A stretch of 64,000 nucleotides of DNA from Mycolicibacterium arenosum (GCF_024320865.1 NZ_JANDBD010000004.1:434001-498000); one strand, 5' to 3'. Positions 1 through 10,583 are shown, counted from the first letter of the stretch. Notes: generated from the letters alone by a model not told the origin. Numbers and translations are program-made.

Positions 1-918
1 GTTGTTGATGGGCCGCTCGGCCTGATAGAAGGCGGCGGACGGTGGCAGCAGCACCAGCAACTGCTCGAGACCGGGACGATACGTGACGCCGATCTGGCCC
101 AGGGTCGCCAGGTTCGCAAGCAGGATCGGCAGGGTCGGCTTGACCTGATCGAGTAGGCCGGTGACCTCGGACACCAGGCCGGGACCCGAGGCCAGGATGT
201 TGCGCACAGCGGGGTCGTTGTCCGCTATCGACCCGGTGATCCCGGCGAGGCTTCTCGCCCAGGTCCTGGTGGCATCGGCCGACTGCGCCTGCCCGTCGAG
301 TAACGGCCCGCTGTCATCGATCAGGGCTCGGGTCTGCTCGGACACCCCGTTGAGATCACGCGACAGCGTCGACGCGGCATCCACGATCGTCTCGAGATCG
401 TCACCCGCGCCGTTCAATCCGGTGAAGGTCTCATCCAGCAGGTCGCTGAGCCGGTCCTTGGGAAGGCTGCCCACCAGCGCGCTGACCCGGTCGAGCATCA
501 GCCCGACGGGCTGCGGAACGCTGGTGTTCGCCATCGAGATCACCGCACCGTCCGAGAGATAACCGCGCGACGTCGAGCGCGGCAGCAGATCGATGTACTG
601 CTCGCCCACCGCGGACATGCTGCGCACGGCGACGTCGAGGTCCGCGGGTATCCGAGGATCGGACTCCAGCGACATCGTCGCCCGCGCACCGGTATCGGTG
701 AGGTCGACGGCCGTGACCTTTCCGACCGTCACACCCCGGTAGGTGACGTTGGCGAACCGGTACAGCCCGCCCAACGCGGGGAGTTCAACCGTCACGGTGA
801 TGCGGCCGATCCCCAGGAGGGTCGGCACCTGCAGGTAGGTGGTCAGCATCGCGGTGATGCCGATGATCGAGGCGATCGTGAAGACCGCCAACTGGATTCG
901 GATGAAGCGTGTCAGCAT
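1..918 (-). CDS. mceF: Mce family protein MceF (5' part, cut by window edge)
   Basis: The last gene of the first mce operon; 306 codons are visible and the 3' end lies outside the window. The ATG overlaps the mceE stop as ATGA. The N-terminus (MLTRFIRIQL) runs into a membrane anchor at about residues 7-27, followed by an MCE domain with the typical GLYRFANVTYRGVTVGKV stretch, then a long helical region. Mce proteins are envelope-spanning lipid-binding subunits of ABC-type lipid importers in mycobacteria. The sequence is clearly paralogous to the MceF at 57418. The lipid carried cannot be deduced. Confidence 0.93.
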   Translation of the reverse strand, partial: MLTRFIRIQLAVFTIASIIGITAMLTTYLQVPTLLGIGRITVTVELPALGGLYRFANVTYRGVTVGKVTAVDLTDTGARATMSLESDPRIPADLDVAVRSMSAVGEQYIDLLPRSTSRGYLSDGAVISMANTSVPQPVGLMLDRVSALVGSLPKDRLSDLLDETFTGLNGAGDDLETIVDAASTLSRDLNGVSEQTRALIDDSGPLLDGQAQSADATRTWARSLAGITGSIADNDPAVRNILASGPGLVSEVTGLLDQVKPTLPILLANLATLGQIGVTYRPGLEQLLVLLPPSAAFYQAERPINN

Positions 919-2123
919 CAGCCCCACCCCTGATTGAACGGGAACGTGCGCGCGGGACTGTCGGGCGGGATGCCGATGTCGATCCCCGTGGGCAGTGGCG
1001 CGCGCACCGGGGGTGACGGCGGGTTGGCCACGGGCGCGGCAAGCGGGTTGACGGTGTAGAACCACTCGTAACCGGGGTCGCCGGGGGCCGGGACCGTCGG
1101 CATGTTCGGGTTGCCCCAGCGCGTGCCGAGAGGCAGGGTCTTGGTGGTCCGGTTCCGTGTCAGGTCAATGGTCACGAACAGGTTCATGTAGTCACCACGC
1201 AACCCGCGATCGATGGTGCTCTGCCCGAACGGGAACACCGTGGCGTAGGCGAGGGCCTCGTCGATCTCGGGTCCGACGTCGGCCAGCGACTTCAGGGTCG
1301 GCACCAGATTCCGCAGATTGCGGACGAGGTCGGCCCGAGTGTCGTTGACGGTGGTGGTCGCCGCGTCCCCGAAGGCGCCGAGCCGGTCCAGCGCCGCCGT
1401 CAGGTTCGGCCGTTGCCGCTCGAGCACGTCCAGGGCGGCCGGCAGCTTCTCGAGAGTCGTCGTCAGCACCTGGTTCTGGCTCGACAGCGTGCCCGACAGC
1501 CGGTCGAGTGCCCTGAGGGAGGCGATGACGTTGTCGCGCTGTCTGGCGAAGACGCCGATGAACCGGTCGAGACGCGTCAGCAGGTCGCGCGCTTCCACCT
1601 CGCGGCCCGAGAACGCCTCGCTGAGGTTGTGCACGATGTCGCCGACCTGACCGAGTCCGCCGGCGTTGACGATCGTGGACAGCGACGACAGCGTCTGCTC
1701 GGTCGACGGGTAGGTCGACGTGCTCCCGAGCGGAATCGTCGCCCCGCTGTCGAGCCGGCCCCGGGGTCGCTCCCCCAGCGGCGGGTCGAGCGCCAGGTGC
1801 ATCGAGCCCAGCAGGCTGGTTTGGCCCACCGTCGCGGTGACGTTGGCGGGCACGACGACGTCGGCCTGCACGTGCACGTCGACGACCGCCTTCCAGTCGT
1901 CCACCCGCATGGCGCCCACGCTGCCCACCACGACGTCGTCGATCATGACCGGCGAGTTCGATTCCAGCGTGCCGATGTTGGCCACCTGTACAACGAACGT
2001 CTGACTGTCAGCGCCGCGCCCCAACGTGCCGGGCAGCGGTAGCGAGTTGATCCCCGAACACGCGGACAGACATGTGGTCGCTACTGCGCCGAGCGCGAGA
2101 ATCGCTCTTCTGGCACGGATCAC
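918..2123 (-). CDS. mceE: Mce family lipoprotein MceE
   Basis: 401 residues from a GTG start that overlaps the mceD stop (GTGA). The N-terminus has a lipoprotein signal with lipobox LSAC, the modified Cys being residue 22, followed by GINSLPLPG, which recurs in the MceE at 56153. The MCE domain lies at about residues 40-120 and is followed by a coiled helical region and a Pro-rich tail (about 340-401). In mycobacterial mce operons the fifth gene is usually the lipoprotein subunit, as here. It probably sits in the cell envelope as part of a hetero-hexameric lipid channel. Confidence 0.93.
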   Translation of the reverse strand: MIRARRAILALGAVATTCLSACSGINSLPLPGTLGRGADSQTFVVQVANIGTLESNSPVMIDDVVVGSVGAMRVDDWKAVVDVHVQADVVVPANVTATVGQTSLLGSMHLALDPPLGERPRGRLDSGATIPLGSTSTYPSTEQTLSSLSTIVNAGGLGQVGDIVHNLSEAFSGREVEARDLLTRLDRFIGVFARQRDNVIASLRALDRLSGTLSSQNQVLTTTLEKLPAALDVLERQRPNLTAALDRLGAFGDAATTTVNDTRADLVRNLRNLVPTLKSLADVGPEIDEALAYATVFPFGQSTIDRGLRGDYMNLFVTIDLTRNRTTKTLPLGTRWGNPNMPTVPAPGDPGYEWFYTVNPLAAPVANPPSPPVRAPLPTGIDIGIPPDSPARTFPFNQGWG

Positions 2124-3496
2124 GGCGGAGTACCTCCTGCGGGTACGTCAGCGGGGGGTGGATCGGGAGCCTCGGCGGGCAGCGGGCCGGCCGGCAGCAG
2201 CATTCCCTGAAGGTCCGGCGGCGGACCGGGCGGCGGGCCGTAACCCGGCGGCGGAGGTACGTCGCCGCCCAGGCCCGTGTACGCGGACACCGACGGCGGT
2301 GACTCGATCTGCGCGGGTGTGCCCGACGCACCCGGCATCAGCGCGGGATCGGAGTAGATCAGATCCTCGGGGCCGGGAGCCGAGGTCAGCACGGGACTGA
2401 ACGGGAACGGCAGGTAGTTGAGGCTCACGCTGTCCAAGGCGGGTCCGAGCGTCTGATTGCACAGCTTGCCGGTCGTCGTGGCGGTAACGTTCTCGATCGC
2501 CCCCAGCATGCCGCACAGCAGGAGCTTGGGGTTCGAGAGGTTGCTCAAGACGAACACGCCGGTTGCACCCCCGGTCCGCGGATCGAAGATGTTGTACTGG
2601 TTGGCGATTGCGGTCGGAGCGACGTGCAACACCTGCTCGAGATCCTTGCGGTGGTCGACCATGTTCTGCGTCACGTTGTTCAGTCGCTGGATCTGCTCGA
2701 CGGTGTGATCGCGGGTGCCCTTGACGAAGCGCTGAACCTCACCGATGACGTCGGAGACGTTGCGCAGTGCGGCGTCCAGGTCCGAGCGGCTGCCGTCGAC
2801 GACGCTCGTCAGCGTGGCGAGCCGATCCTGGAACTGGATGATCTGCTGGTTGCTGTCGCGCAGCGTGGAGATGAACTTCTGCAGACTGGCGATGATGTCG
2901 ACGAGATTCCCGCTGCCACTGGACATGATTCGGGAGATACCCGCGAGTTCGCGGAGCGTCGCGCGCAACTTCGCCCCGTTGCCGTCGTCCATGGCGTTGG
3001 CCGCGCTGTCGACGAATCGCGTCACCGCGGTGCCGGAGACGTCGCCGTTCGGACCGAGTTCGGTGGCGAGCCTGGTCAATTGGTCCTTGACCTGATCCCA
3101 TTCCACGGGGACGGCGGTCCTGTCGAGCGGGATCGCGTCACCGTCGCGGAGGACGGCACCGGTGTCGCGATAAGCGGGGGTCAACTGAACGTAGCGCGAT
3201 GACACCAGGTTCTGGGCGACGATGATCGCACTGGCCTCTGCGGGCACCGACACCCCGTGATCGACCTCGAGTGTCAAGGTCGCCTGCGTGACATCGGGCC
3301 GGATCGACTCGATGGTGCCGACCTTGACACCCGATACTCGGACCTCGTCACCGGGGTAGATACCGGTGGCGTTCGCGAACACCGCGGTCAGCCGTGTCGG
3401 TCCGAAGTACGTGGCCCGGACCACGACACAGGTGCCCGCCACCAGCAGACACGCCAGCAACCCCGCCAGCGCTGAGCGGATCCGAGCGCGCGTCAC
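2120..3496 (-). CDS. mceD: Mce family protein MceD
   Basis: 458 residues, GTG start overlapping the mceC stop by 4 nt. The N-terminal signal anchor is at about residues 9-28, then an MCE domain (TRLTAVFANATGIYPGDEVR), a long helical middle part, and a strongly Pro-rich tail over the last 50 residues (for example PPPPGYGPPPGPPPD). This arrangement is normal for MceD. It sits in the middle of an operon whose genes all overlap, so translation is probably coupled. It is paralogous to the MceD at 54765. Confidence 0.93.
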   Translation of the reverse strand: MTRARIRSALAGLLACLLVAGTCVVVRATYFGPTRLTAVFANATGIYPGDEVRVSGVKVGTIESIRPDVTQATLTLEVDHGVSVPAEASAIIVAQNLVSSRYVQLTPAYRDTGAVLRDGDAIPLDRTAVPVEWDQVKDQLTRLATELGPNGDVSGTAVTRFVDSAANAMDDGNGAKLRATLRELAGISRIMSSGSGNLVDIIASLQKFISTLRDSNQQIIQFQDRLATLTSVVDGSRSDLDAALRNVSDVIGEVQRFVKGTRDHTVEQIQRLNNVTQNMVDHRKDLEQVLHVAPTAIANQYNIFDPRTGGATGVFVLSNLSNPKLLLCGMLGAIENVTATTTGKLCNQTLGPALDSVSLNYLPFPFSPVLTSAPGPEDLIYSDPALMPGASGTPAQIESPPSVSAYTGLGGDVPPPPGYGPPPGPPPDLQGMLLPAGPLPAEAPDPPPADVPAGGTPP

Positions 3497-4578
3497 GGGA
3501 CCGGCCTCATCGGGATGTTGTTGTACGGGATCGGCAGTTCGGCGCGGGGTCCCGCGTTGTCGGGGGGCTGACCCGCGTCGGTCCCCCGACGGAAGCCGAA
3601 GGCGTAGTCGAAGAAGGGCTGCAGGGTCTGCGCGAGGTCGAGGTTGGCCACCAAAGCGTTGTAACCGGGCCCGTTGGCGACGGTCTCGCCGACGGTGACC
3701 TGGTACTTGGCGAGCCCGGGCAGCGCCTTATTGATGTTGTCGCGATTCTCCTCGAGCATGGCCGTGACGGAGTTCAACTTCTCGAGCGTGGGCGCCAGCT
3801 CGGCCTCGTTGTCCGCGACGATTCCGCGGAGGTGCAACGCCAGGGCCGAGGTGTCGTTGAGCAGGTTGACGATCGCCTGGCGCCGCTCCACGAGGACCGC
3901 CAGCAGATCGTTTCCGTTGAGCAGCAGCGTGTTCAACTGGTCGCTGCGCCGGGCGAGGATCGCGGTCACGTCGCCGGCGTTGGCGAGCAACTCGGTGACC
4001 TGTTCGTTGCGCCCGTTGATCGTCGCCGACAGCCGCGTCAGCCCGTCGAACGTCGGGCCCAGCTGAGGAGCGATCCGGTCGATGGTCGTGCTGAGCGTGT
4101 CGAGCGACTGGTTCAGCGCGGCGAAATCGGTGTCCGCGGTGTTCTCGGTGAGTTCGGTGACGGCCTCCGTCAGCGAGTAGGGCGAAGCAGTGCGGTCCAA
4201 CGGGATCGCGTCGCGCGGACGCATGAGGTCGTCCCCGAAGGACTCGACGGTCAAAACCCGTTCGCCGAGAAGCGTTCCGGTGCGGATGTGTGCGGTGCTT
4301 CGGTCACCGAGCGTGACTCCACCGGCGACCGTGAAGTCGACGAGCGCATCTCCCCGGCTCAGCGACACGGAGGTCACGCTGCCGACTTTGACGCCCGCGA
4401 TCTTCACGTCCGCGCCCGCGGCCAGTCCACCGGCCTCGGCGAACACCGCTTGATAGCGGATCGCACCGGCCCAGTTGATGATCCGCTCGGGCTGTAGGCC
4501 GATGGCGATCACCAGCACGACGAGCACCACGCCCATGAAGCCGGCGCGGACCAGGTGCATGCCTCGGTACTTGATCAT
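3493..4578 (-). CDS. mceC: Mce family protein MceC
   Basis: 361 residues from the ATG at 4578, which overlaps the mceB stop as ATGA; an in-frame start 15 nt upstream would lie inside mceB and is less likely. The N-terminus MIKYRGMHLVRAGFMG leads into a membrane anchor, followed by an MCE domain and a helical region. The tail contains DYAFGFRRGTDAG and NAGPRAELPIPYN, nearly the same as in the MceC at 53686, which shows that the two operons are close paralogues. Role: lipid-import channel subunit. Confidence 0.93.
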   Translation of the reverse strand: MIKYRGMHLVRAGFMGVVLVVLVIAIGLQPERIINWAGAIRYQAVFAEAGGLAAGADVKIAGVKVGSVTSVSLSRGDALVDFTVAGGVTLGDRSTAHIRTGTLLGERVLTVESFGDDLMRPRDAIPLDRTASPYSLTEAVTELTENTADTDFAALNQSLDTLSTTIDRIAPQLGPTFDGLTRLSATINGRNEQVTELLANAGDVTAILARRSDQLNTLLLNGNDLLAVLVERRQAIVNLLNDTSALALHLRGIVADNEAELAPTLEKLNSVTAMLEENRDNINKALPGLAKYQVTVGETVANGPGYNALVANLDLAQTLQPFFDYAFGFRRGTDAGQPPDNAGPRAELPIPYNNIPMRPVP

Positions 4579-5603
4579 GCCGTCTCCGCACACCTTCCGC
4601 CCTGCTGGTGGAAGACCTGGAACTCCGCGGTCTTGTTGTCGAGATCGCTGACGCGGATGGCGATCGAGCAGATGTAGTAGTTGATGAAGCTGCCGTAGGC
4701 ACCGAGGCGCACCAACTTCCGGTAGTTCTCCGGAGCCTTCTCCAGCGCCGTGTCCAACCGGTCCTTCTTGATGTCCAGATTGGGCGCCAACCGGTTGAGT
4801 TGATCGACCGTGTCGGCCAGTGGTTGACGAGCCTCCGACATCAGGTCGACGAGCGACGCGGTACCGCTGCTCAACGAGTCGATGGCCACTCCTATCGGCT
4901 CCCTGTCCCGCGACAGACCCGTGAGGAGCCGCTCGAGGCCGTCGATGGTGGCGGAGAACTCGTCTCCGTCGTTCGCGAGTGTCGCCATCGCCACGTTGAG
5001 GTTGTCGATCAGGCTCTGGACGGTTTCACCGTTGTCCGCAAGCGCGTTCGTGAACGTCGAGGCCTGAGAGAACAGCGACTCGACGGTGCCGCCCTGGCCC
5101 TGCATGATCTGAATCAGCGAAGCGGACAACGCGTTCACGTCGCTCGGGTTGAGTCCCTGGATGACCGGCTTGAGACCGCCGAGCAGCAGATCGAGATCGA
5201 GCGCCGGAGCCGTCCGTTCGGCGGGGATTTCCGTGCCGGGATGCACGATCGCGGTGTCACCGGGTCCGTCGGCGAGTTCGAGATAACGATCTCCGACCAG
5301 GTTGAGATATCGAACCGCGGCGGTGGTGCCCGTCGTGAGGACGATGCTGCGGTCCGCGTCGAACGTGACGGCGACGTCCTTCTGCGGCCTCAGGTCGACG
5401 GCCGTGACCGTGCCGATTCGGATTCCCGACACGCGCACCGAATCCCCCGGCCTCAGGCTCGACGCGTCCGTGAACACCGCCCTGTACTCGTTCGTGGAAC
5501 CGCCGCGGTACTGACCGAACACCATCACCAGACACGCCGTCAGCACGGTCATCACCAGGGTGAAGACGCCGAATTTCCAGACGGCGCCGTTGTGTCGGTT
5601 CAC
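4575..5603 (-). CDS. mceB: Mce family protein MceB
   Basis: 342 residues from a GTG at 5603 overlapping the mceA stop (GTGA). A longer open frame exists upstream, but it lies inside mceA. The N-terminal anchor is VWKFGVFTLVMTVLTACLVM, followed by an MCE domain beginning near EYRAVFTDASSLRPGDSV and the family segment LDLDLLLGGLKPVIQGLNP. The C-terminus (YICSIAIRVSD) and a terminal Cys-containing segment match the paralogue at 52664. Role: MCE lipid-transport subunit. Confidence 0.93.
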   Translation of the reverse strand: MNRHNGAVWKFGVFTLVMTVLTACLVMVFGQYRGGSTNEYRAVFTDASSLRPGDSVRVSGIRIGTVTAVDLRPQKDVAVTFDADRSIVLTTGTTAAVRYLNLVGDRYLELADGPGDTAIVHPGTEIPAERTAPALDLDLLLGGLKPVIQGLNPSDVNALSASLIQIMQGQGGTVESLFSQASTFTNALADNGETVQSLIDNLNVAMATLANDGDEFSATIDGLERLLTGLSRDREPIGVAIDSLSSGTASLVDLMSEARQPLADTVDQLNRLAPNLDIKKDRLDTALEKAPENYRKLVRLGAYGSFINYYICSIAIRVSDLDNKTAEFQVFHQQGGRCAETA

Positions 5604-6823
5604 CCTGGCTGCCCGATCTGCGCGCTGTTGCGCGGCGGGCCGGGATTCGGGCCGAAGAGCGCCTCCTTGAGGCCGGCAGAATTGAGCATGATGCCCGGAC
5701 CGTTGCGCTCCCACGGGTTCGCACCCGTGTCGGCGACCACCCACGGCGGTCGCGCCATGAACGGCACACGCGGCATGTAGGTGCACTGCGGCCCGCCCGT
5801 CGCACCGACCTTCGGCAGATCGTCCGGGTAGTGCCAGGGCTCATTCGCCCATAGGAAACCCGTCATCACCTCGACGCCCGGATGCTTCAGCCGCGGGCTG
5901 ATCGCCAATGGCAGCAGTCCCGCGATGCCGCAGTACAGCGCCTCCTCGTACTGCGCGGTCAGATCCGTCAGCGGCGCGAGCATGCGCACGGTGTCCGTCA
6001 GCGGGCCGCGAGTCGCGGTGAGCACCTCGGAACCGACGTCACCGAGTCCGATGACGCCGACCAGCAGGGCGTCCAGGTCGGTCTGCTGGTCGACGACGGT
6101 CTGACTCAGCGTGTTCGAGTTGGCTGCTGCCTGAAGCAGATCCGGAGCCGCGTCGGCGAACGACTCGAGTGCCGCGGGCATGGCGGTGAGGTCGTGCTCG
6201 AGGTTGGGCAGGCTGCCCTCGATCGCCGCGAGATAACCGTTGAGATCCACGATGGCCTGGCCGAAGTCGTGCCCGCGCCCGTGCAGCGCAGCGGCGATCG
6301 CTCCGAGCGTCTGGTTGAGCTTCTCGGGTTCGATGGACGACAACACGGAGGTGAGTTGTTCGAACACCGTGTTGATCTCGACGGTGACGCTCTGCGCCTC
6401 GAGAACCTGGCCGGCGTGCATCCTCTCCGCGGCGGGAACGCTCGGCGGAATCAGTTGAACGAACTTCGAGCCGAATACCGTCGTCGATCCGATGTCGACC
6501 GTCACGTTCGACGGAATCCTCGGCAGCTTCGCCGGATCCATCGCAAGACGCAGAACCGCCGTGCCGTCGGATCGCTCCTCGATCGACTCGACCCGCCCGA
6601 CCTGGACGCCGCGCATCTTGACCTTGGCGTCGGGGTTCATCACCAAACCGGCGCGTGGGGACACCACGGTGACGGAGGTGGTCGACGAGAGGTCGCCTCG
6701 GAACAGTGCGACGGCGAAGACCGCGATCAACGCGATCGACACCACCATGGCGAGGCCGGCGGCGGGGCGCAGCCACGGTCGGGACCGTCGCCTCGCCGAG
6801 ACTCCGCTATGCGCTCCCGTCAT
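5600..6823 (-). CDS. mceA: Mce family protein MceA
   Basis: First gene of the left mce operon; 407 residues from an ATG at 6823. The N-terminal anchor is at about residues 22-44, followed by the MCE domain with VVSPRAGLVMNPDAKVKMRG, which is characteristic of MceA. The C-terminal GANPWERNGPGIMLNS matches the paralogue at 51480 in position and sense. In known mycobacterial mce loci two YrbE permease genes precede mceA; here the upstream 280 bp hold no such gene. An imperfect palindrome at 6935-6950 may be the operator. Confidence 0.93.
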   Translation of the reverse strand: MTGAHSGVSARRRSRPWLRPAAGLAMVVSIALIAVFAVALFRGDLSSTTSVTVVSPRAGLVMNPDAKVKMRGVQVGRVESIEERSDGTAVLRLAMDPAKLPRIPSNVTVDIGSTTVFGSKFVQLIPPSVPAAERMHAGQVLEAQSVTVEINTVFEQLTSVLSSIEPEKLNQTLGAIAAALHGRGHDFGQAIVDLNGYLAAIEGSLPNLEHDLTAMPAALESFADAAPDLLQAAANSNTLSQTVVDQQTDLDALLVGVIGLGDVGSEVLTATRGPLTDTVRMLAPLTDLTAQYEEALYCGIAGLLPLAISPRLKHPGVEVMTGFLWANEPWHYPDDLPKVGATGGPQCTYMPRVPFMARPPWVVADTGANPWERNGPGIMLNSAGLKEALFGPNPGPPRNSAQIGQPG

Positions 6824-6934
6824 GGGCGTGGTCGACCTCCGAGGGGCTTGTCGTCAGTTCCACGGGCTCCGACTCTCCCCGCCGGTGGAGCCTGCCGAAC
6901 TTTACGATAGAACGGATATTTGGTCAATCCTGAT

Positions 6935-6950
6935 TTGGGCGGTCGCCCAA
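6935..6950. promoter_or_regulatory. Inverted repeat upstream of mceA, possible operator
   Basis: TTGGGCG and CGCCCAA are perfectly inverted around a GT centre, about 110 bp upstream of the mceA start in an otherwise AT-richer stretch. The size and symmetry fit a TetR-type repressor site, but the cognate regulator is not identifiable here. Confidence 0.45.
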
Positions 6951-7098
6951 CAATAGTCGTGCCTGGCCGGTTCTAGCTGCATAATCACAGTTATGCTCCG
7001 CGTCCCCGCTGTGAAACTGACCCTAACATCTGGTCTGGTGAACGCAGAGCGATGACCACGTCGGCCACCATCGGCGGCACCCTACATCGGCCAATCCG

Positions 7099-7715
7099 CA
7101 GCGGCTCGAAGCGCAGTTCGCAGCACGTACCGTCGCCAGCCGTCGCCCGCCGGGTCCATCGTCCAGCGCCGAGGCGATGCGCCCGAAGATCCAGGAGCTG
7201 GTCGCTGCCGGTGCCGTCTCTGGTGATCTCCCTGCTGTTGGGGGTGCGGCGATGAACGGCGTCATCATGCTGCAGGCGGGGCACGAGACCACGGCCAGCA
7301 TGATCTCACTGGGAATGCCTGCGCTGCTTCAGCATCCGGCCCAACTGACCCGTTTGCGCGACACCGCTGACGACACCGTCGTCGCCAACGTCGTCGAGGA
7401 GCTCACGCGCTACCTCACCATCGTGCACAGTCTCGTCGAACGGGTCGCGCTCGAGGACCTGACGATCGCCGGCCAGCTGATTCGCGCGGGCGACCGGGTG
7501 CTGATGAGCCTGCCCGCAGGCAACTGGGACGGCGCGTTCGTCGACCCCCCGGAGACGCTCGACGTCGACCGCAGCGCCCGCGGCCACCTCGGTTTCGCAC
7601 TCGCCACGCTGGTCCGTCGGTACCCGGTCTGGCGCTCGCGGTTCCCGCGGAGCAGTTGCGCTTCCAGAACGAGCAGGAGATCTACGGGATCGACGAGCTG
7701 CCGGTCACCTGGTAA
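7099..7715 (+). pseudogene. Decayed cytochrome P450
   Basis: Several P450 pieces are present in damaged order. EAMRPKIQELV resembles the helix after the P450 C-helix region. It is followed by a joined I-helix motif AGHETTAS (near 7280), EELTRYL carrying the ExxR motif, and the usual strand segment ending DRSARGHLGF. The heme-binding loop with its Cys is deleted: GHLGF continues directly into ALATL. The normal P450 ending (IYGIDELPVTW, stop at 7713) lies in another frame. Internal deletions and at least one frameshift make a functional enzyme impossible. It converges on mmpL, 3 bp away. Confidence 0.85.
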
Positions 7716-7718
7716 GCG

Positions 7719-10583
7719 TCAGACCGTCGTGATCGGCGCGGTGTTCTCCTCAGTGGCAGGCGGTTTCGGCTTCGGCCAGCCGTTGGCGACTCTGGTCCGC
7801 ACGATCTGCGGCCACCAGAACCACCTGCCGAGGAGAGCCGCGATCGACGGCGTCATGAACGACCGCACGATCAACGTGTCGAACAGCAGACCGAGGGCGA
7901 TGGTGCTACCCACCTGGGCGATGCTGAGCAGGTCGCCGAAGACGAAGGACGCCATCGTCGCCGCGAACACCAGGCCCGCCGAGGTCACCACGGAGCCGGA
8001 CCCGGCCATCGACCGGATGATGCCGGTTTTCAATCCGCGGTGGCGTTCCTCGATGAACCGGGACACCAGCAGCAGGTTGTAGTCCGAACCGACGGCCAGC
8101 AGCAGGATCACGGACATCACCAGGACGATCCAGTGCAGCTGGATACCGAGGATGTACTGCCACAGCAGCACCGACAGTCCGAACGACGTTCCGAGCGAGA
8201 GCAGTACGGTGCCCACGATCACCGCGGATGCGACAACGGAACGCGTGATGACGAGCATGATGACGAAGATCAGTGCGGCAGCCGAGATCGCCGCGATCAA
8301 CAGGTCGTAGTTGGACCCGTCGCGCATGTCCTTATAGGTCGCCGCCGTGCCGCCGAGCCAGATCGTCGACCCCTCGAGCGGCGTGCCCTTGATGGCCTCC
8401 TTCGCGGCGAGCTTGATGGCGGGGATGCGCTCGATGCCCTCGTTCGTCGCGGGATCACCGTCGTGGCTGATGATGAACCGCACCGACTTCCCGTCGGGTG
8501 AGATGAAGTTCTTGATACCGCGCTGAAAGTCCTTGTTGTCGAAGATCTCCGGCGGAAGATAGAACGTGTCGTCGTTGCGCGCGTTGTCGAACGCCTCGCC
8601 CATGGCGGACTGGTTCTCCGACGCCGCCGCCTGCTGATCCTGCTGCCCCTTCTGCGTCTGGTACATCGTCAGCATCATCTGCTGCATGTTCTTCATGGTC
8701 TGGATCTGCGACGGCAGCAGCGCGACGAGCTGTGGGAGCAGCGTGTCCAGCTTCTCCAGTTCGGGCGTCAATTCCTGAATGTCGTCGGTCAGCGTGTTGA
8801 TGCCGTCCAGGGTGTCGAAGATCGACCGCAGCGCCCAGCAGCCGGGGATGTCGTAGCAGTGCGGTTCCCAGTAGAAGTAGTTGCGGATGGGCCGGAAGAA
8901 ATCGTCGAAATTCGCGATGTTGTCCCGGACTTCGGCGATGTCGACCGTCATGTTCTTGATCTTCGCGACCATCTCGTGCGTGACGTCGGCCATCTGCGCG
9001 GTGAGCGCCGACATCTTCGTCAGAGTGTCGACGGTCTTCTGCATCTCGTCGGCCTGGACCAGCATGTCGGCCATCCGGTCCTGGTTGTACTTGCGGTTCA
9101 GGTCCTGGGTGGTGCCCTGCATGCTCAGCATGAACGGAATGGTGGCGTGCTCGAGCGGCTTGCCTTCGGGCCGGGTGATGGTCTGCACGCGCGCGATGCC
9201 GGGCACCTTGAAGATCGCCTTCGCGATCTTGTCGATCACCAGGAAGTCGGCGGAGTTCCGCAGATCGTGATCGCTCTCCACCATCATCAGTTCGGGATTC
9301 ATCCGGGCGGTGTCGAAGTGTCGCTCGGCGGCCGCGTAGCCCTGGCTGGACGGCATGTCCTCAGGCAGGAAGTGTCTGCTGTCGTAGTCGACCTTGTAGC
9401 CCGGCAGCGCCAGCAGGCCGATCAGCGCCAGTGCGAACGACGCGACCAGGATCGGCCCCGGCCACCTCACGACGAAGACGCCGAGCCGGCGCCACCCCCG
9501 CGAGTTGATCTTGCGTTTCGGCTCGAACAGACCGAAGCGGCTGCCGAGCACGACGACTGCAGGCCCGAGCGTCATCGCCGCGATGACGGCGACCAGCACG
9601 CCGACCGCGCACGGCACGCCCATGGTCTGGAACCAGGGCAGCCGGGTGAAGCTGAGGCACAGCATGGCGCCCGCGATGGTGAGACCCGACCCGAGCACGA
9701 CGTGCGCGGTGCCGTGGAACATCGTGTAGTACGCGGTTTCCCGATCCTCGCCCTCTCCACGCGCCTCCTGATACCGACCGATGAGGAATATCGCGTAGTC
9801 GGTACCCGCGGCGATGACGATGAGCGTCAGCAGGTTCACGGCGAACGTGGAGAGCCCGATTACGTCGGTGTCGGCGAGGAACGCCACGATGCCCCTGGCG
9901 GCACCGAGTTCCATGAACACCATCAGCAGGATGAGGACCATCGTCACCAGCGAGCGGTAGACGAAGATCAACATCACGGCGATGACGACGAGTGTGATCA
10001 CCGTGACCTTGACCACGCCCTTGTCGCCGGCGTGGTTCTGGTCGGCCGACATCGGTGCGCCGCCGGTGAGGAAGGTTTTGATGCCGGGCGGTGCCGGGGT
10101 GGAGTCGATGATGGCCTTCACCGCGTCGACGGAGGCCACTGACGTCGTCTCGCCCATGTTGCCGGCCAGGTACACCTGGACGTAGGCCGACTTCCCGTCG
10201 TTGCTCTGCGCGCCCGCCGCGGTCAGCGGATCGCCCCAGAAGTCGGCGACGTGCTGGACGTGTGGGTCGTCCCGCAGTTTCGCGACGAGACCGTCGTAGT
10301 ACCTGTGCGCCTCCGCCCCGAGTGGCTCGTCGCCCTCGAGGATGATCATCGCGTTGCTGTCGGAGTCGAATTCGTCGAACGTCTCGCCGATCCGCTGCAT
10401 CGCCATGAACGCAGGCGCGTCGTGGGCGTTCATCGAGACCGCGTGCGCCTTGCCGACCTCTTCGAGCTGGGGTACCGCGATATTGGAGACGACCGTCAAC
10501 GCGAGCCACAGCAGCACGATCGGCAGCGCCATCACTCTGATGAAGCGGGCGATCTTCGTCGGCTCCTGCGCGGTCCCGCTCAT
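7719..10583 (-). CDS. MmpL4/5-type RND lipid transporter
   Basis: 954 residues from the ATG at 10583; an alternative start 33 nt upstream is possible, but the shorter protein begins in the usual MmpL way. Features are a first TM segment near residues 20-40, two RND halves, and the proton-relay Asp-Tyr pairs in [12 protein letters not shown] and [12 protein letters not shown]. The second periplasmic loop is long and alpha-helical (for example [19 protein letters not shown]) and contains a Cys pair (CYDIPGC), which is typical of the MmpL4/MmpL5 group. That group normally works with an MmpS partner, and none is adjacent. It exports lipids or siderophores across the inner membrane; the substrate here is unknown. 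Confidence 0.93.
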   Translation of the reverse strand: MSGTAQEPTKIARFIRVMALPIVLLWLALTVVSNIAVPQLEEVGKAHAVSMNAHDAPAFMAMQRIGETFDEFDSDSNAMIILEGDEPLGAEAHRYYDGLVAKLRDDPHVQHVADFWGDPLTAAGAQSNDGKSAYVQVYLAGNMGETTSVASVDAVKAIIDSTPAPPGIKTFLTGGAPMSADQNHAGDKGVVKVTVITLVVIAVMLIFVYRSLVTMVLILLMVFMELGAARGIVAFLADTDVIGLSTFAVNLLTLIVIAAGTDYAIFLIGRYQEARGEGEDRETAYYTMFHGTAHVVLGSGLTIAGAMLCLSFTRLPWFQTMGVPCAVGVLVAVIAAMTLGPAVVVLGSRFGLFEPKRKINSRGWRRLGVFVVRWPGPILVASFALALIGLLALPGYKVDYDSRHFLPEDMPSSQGYAAAERHFDTARMNPELMMVESDHDLRNSADFLVIDKIAKAIFKVPGIARVQTITRPEGKPLEHATIPFMLSMQGTTQDLNRKYNQDRMADMLVQADEMQKTVDTLTKMSALTAQMADVTHEMVAKIKNMTVDIAEVRDNIANFDDFFRPIRNYFYWEPHCYDIPGCWALRSIFDTLDGINTLTDDIQELTPELEKLDTLLPQLVALLPSQIQTMKNMQQMMLTMYQTQKGQQDQQAAASENQSAMGEAFDNARNDDTFYLPPEIFDNKDFQRGIKNFISPDGKSVRFIISHDGDPATNEGIERIPAIKLAAKEAIKGTPLEGSTIWLGGTAATYKDMRDGSNYDLLIAAISAAALIFVIMLVITRSVVASAVIVGTVLLSLGTSFGLSVLLWQYILGIQLHWIVLVMSVILLLAVGSDYNLLLVSRFIEERHRGLKTGIIRSMAGSGSVVTSAGLVFAATMASFVFGDLLSIAQVGSTIALGLLFDTLIVRSFMTPSIAALLGRWFWWPQIVRTRVANGWPKPKPPATEENTAPITTV

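Noticed and set aside
3394..4497. Long plus-strand ORF of 367 residues
   Set aside because: It is antisense to mceC, with Arg/Val/Gly-rich shadow composition typical of GC-rich DNA.
8859..10142. 427-residue plus-strand ORF
   Set aside because: It is antisense to mmpL and His/Arg/Asp-rich, with no recognisable domain.
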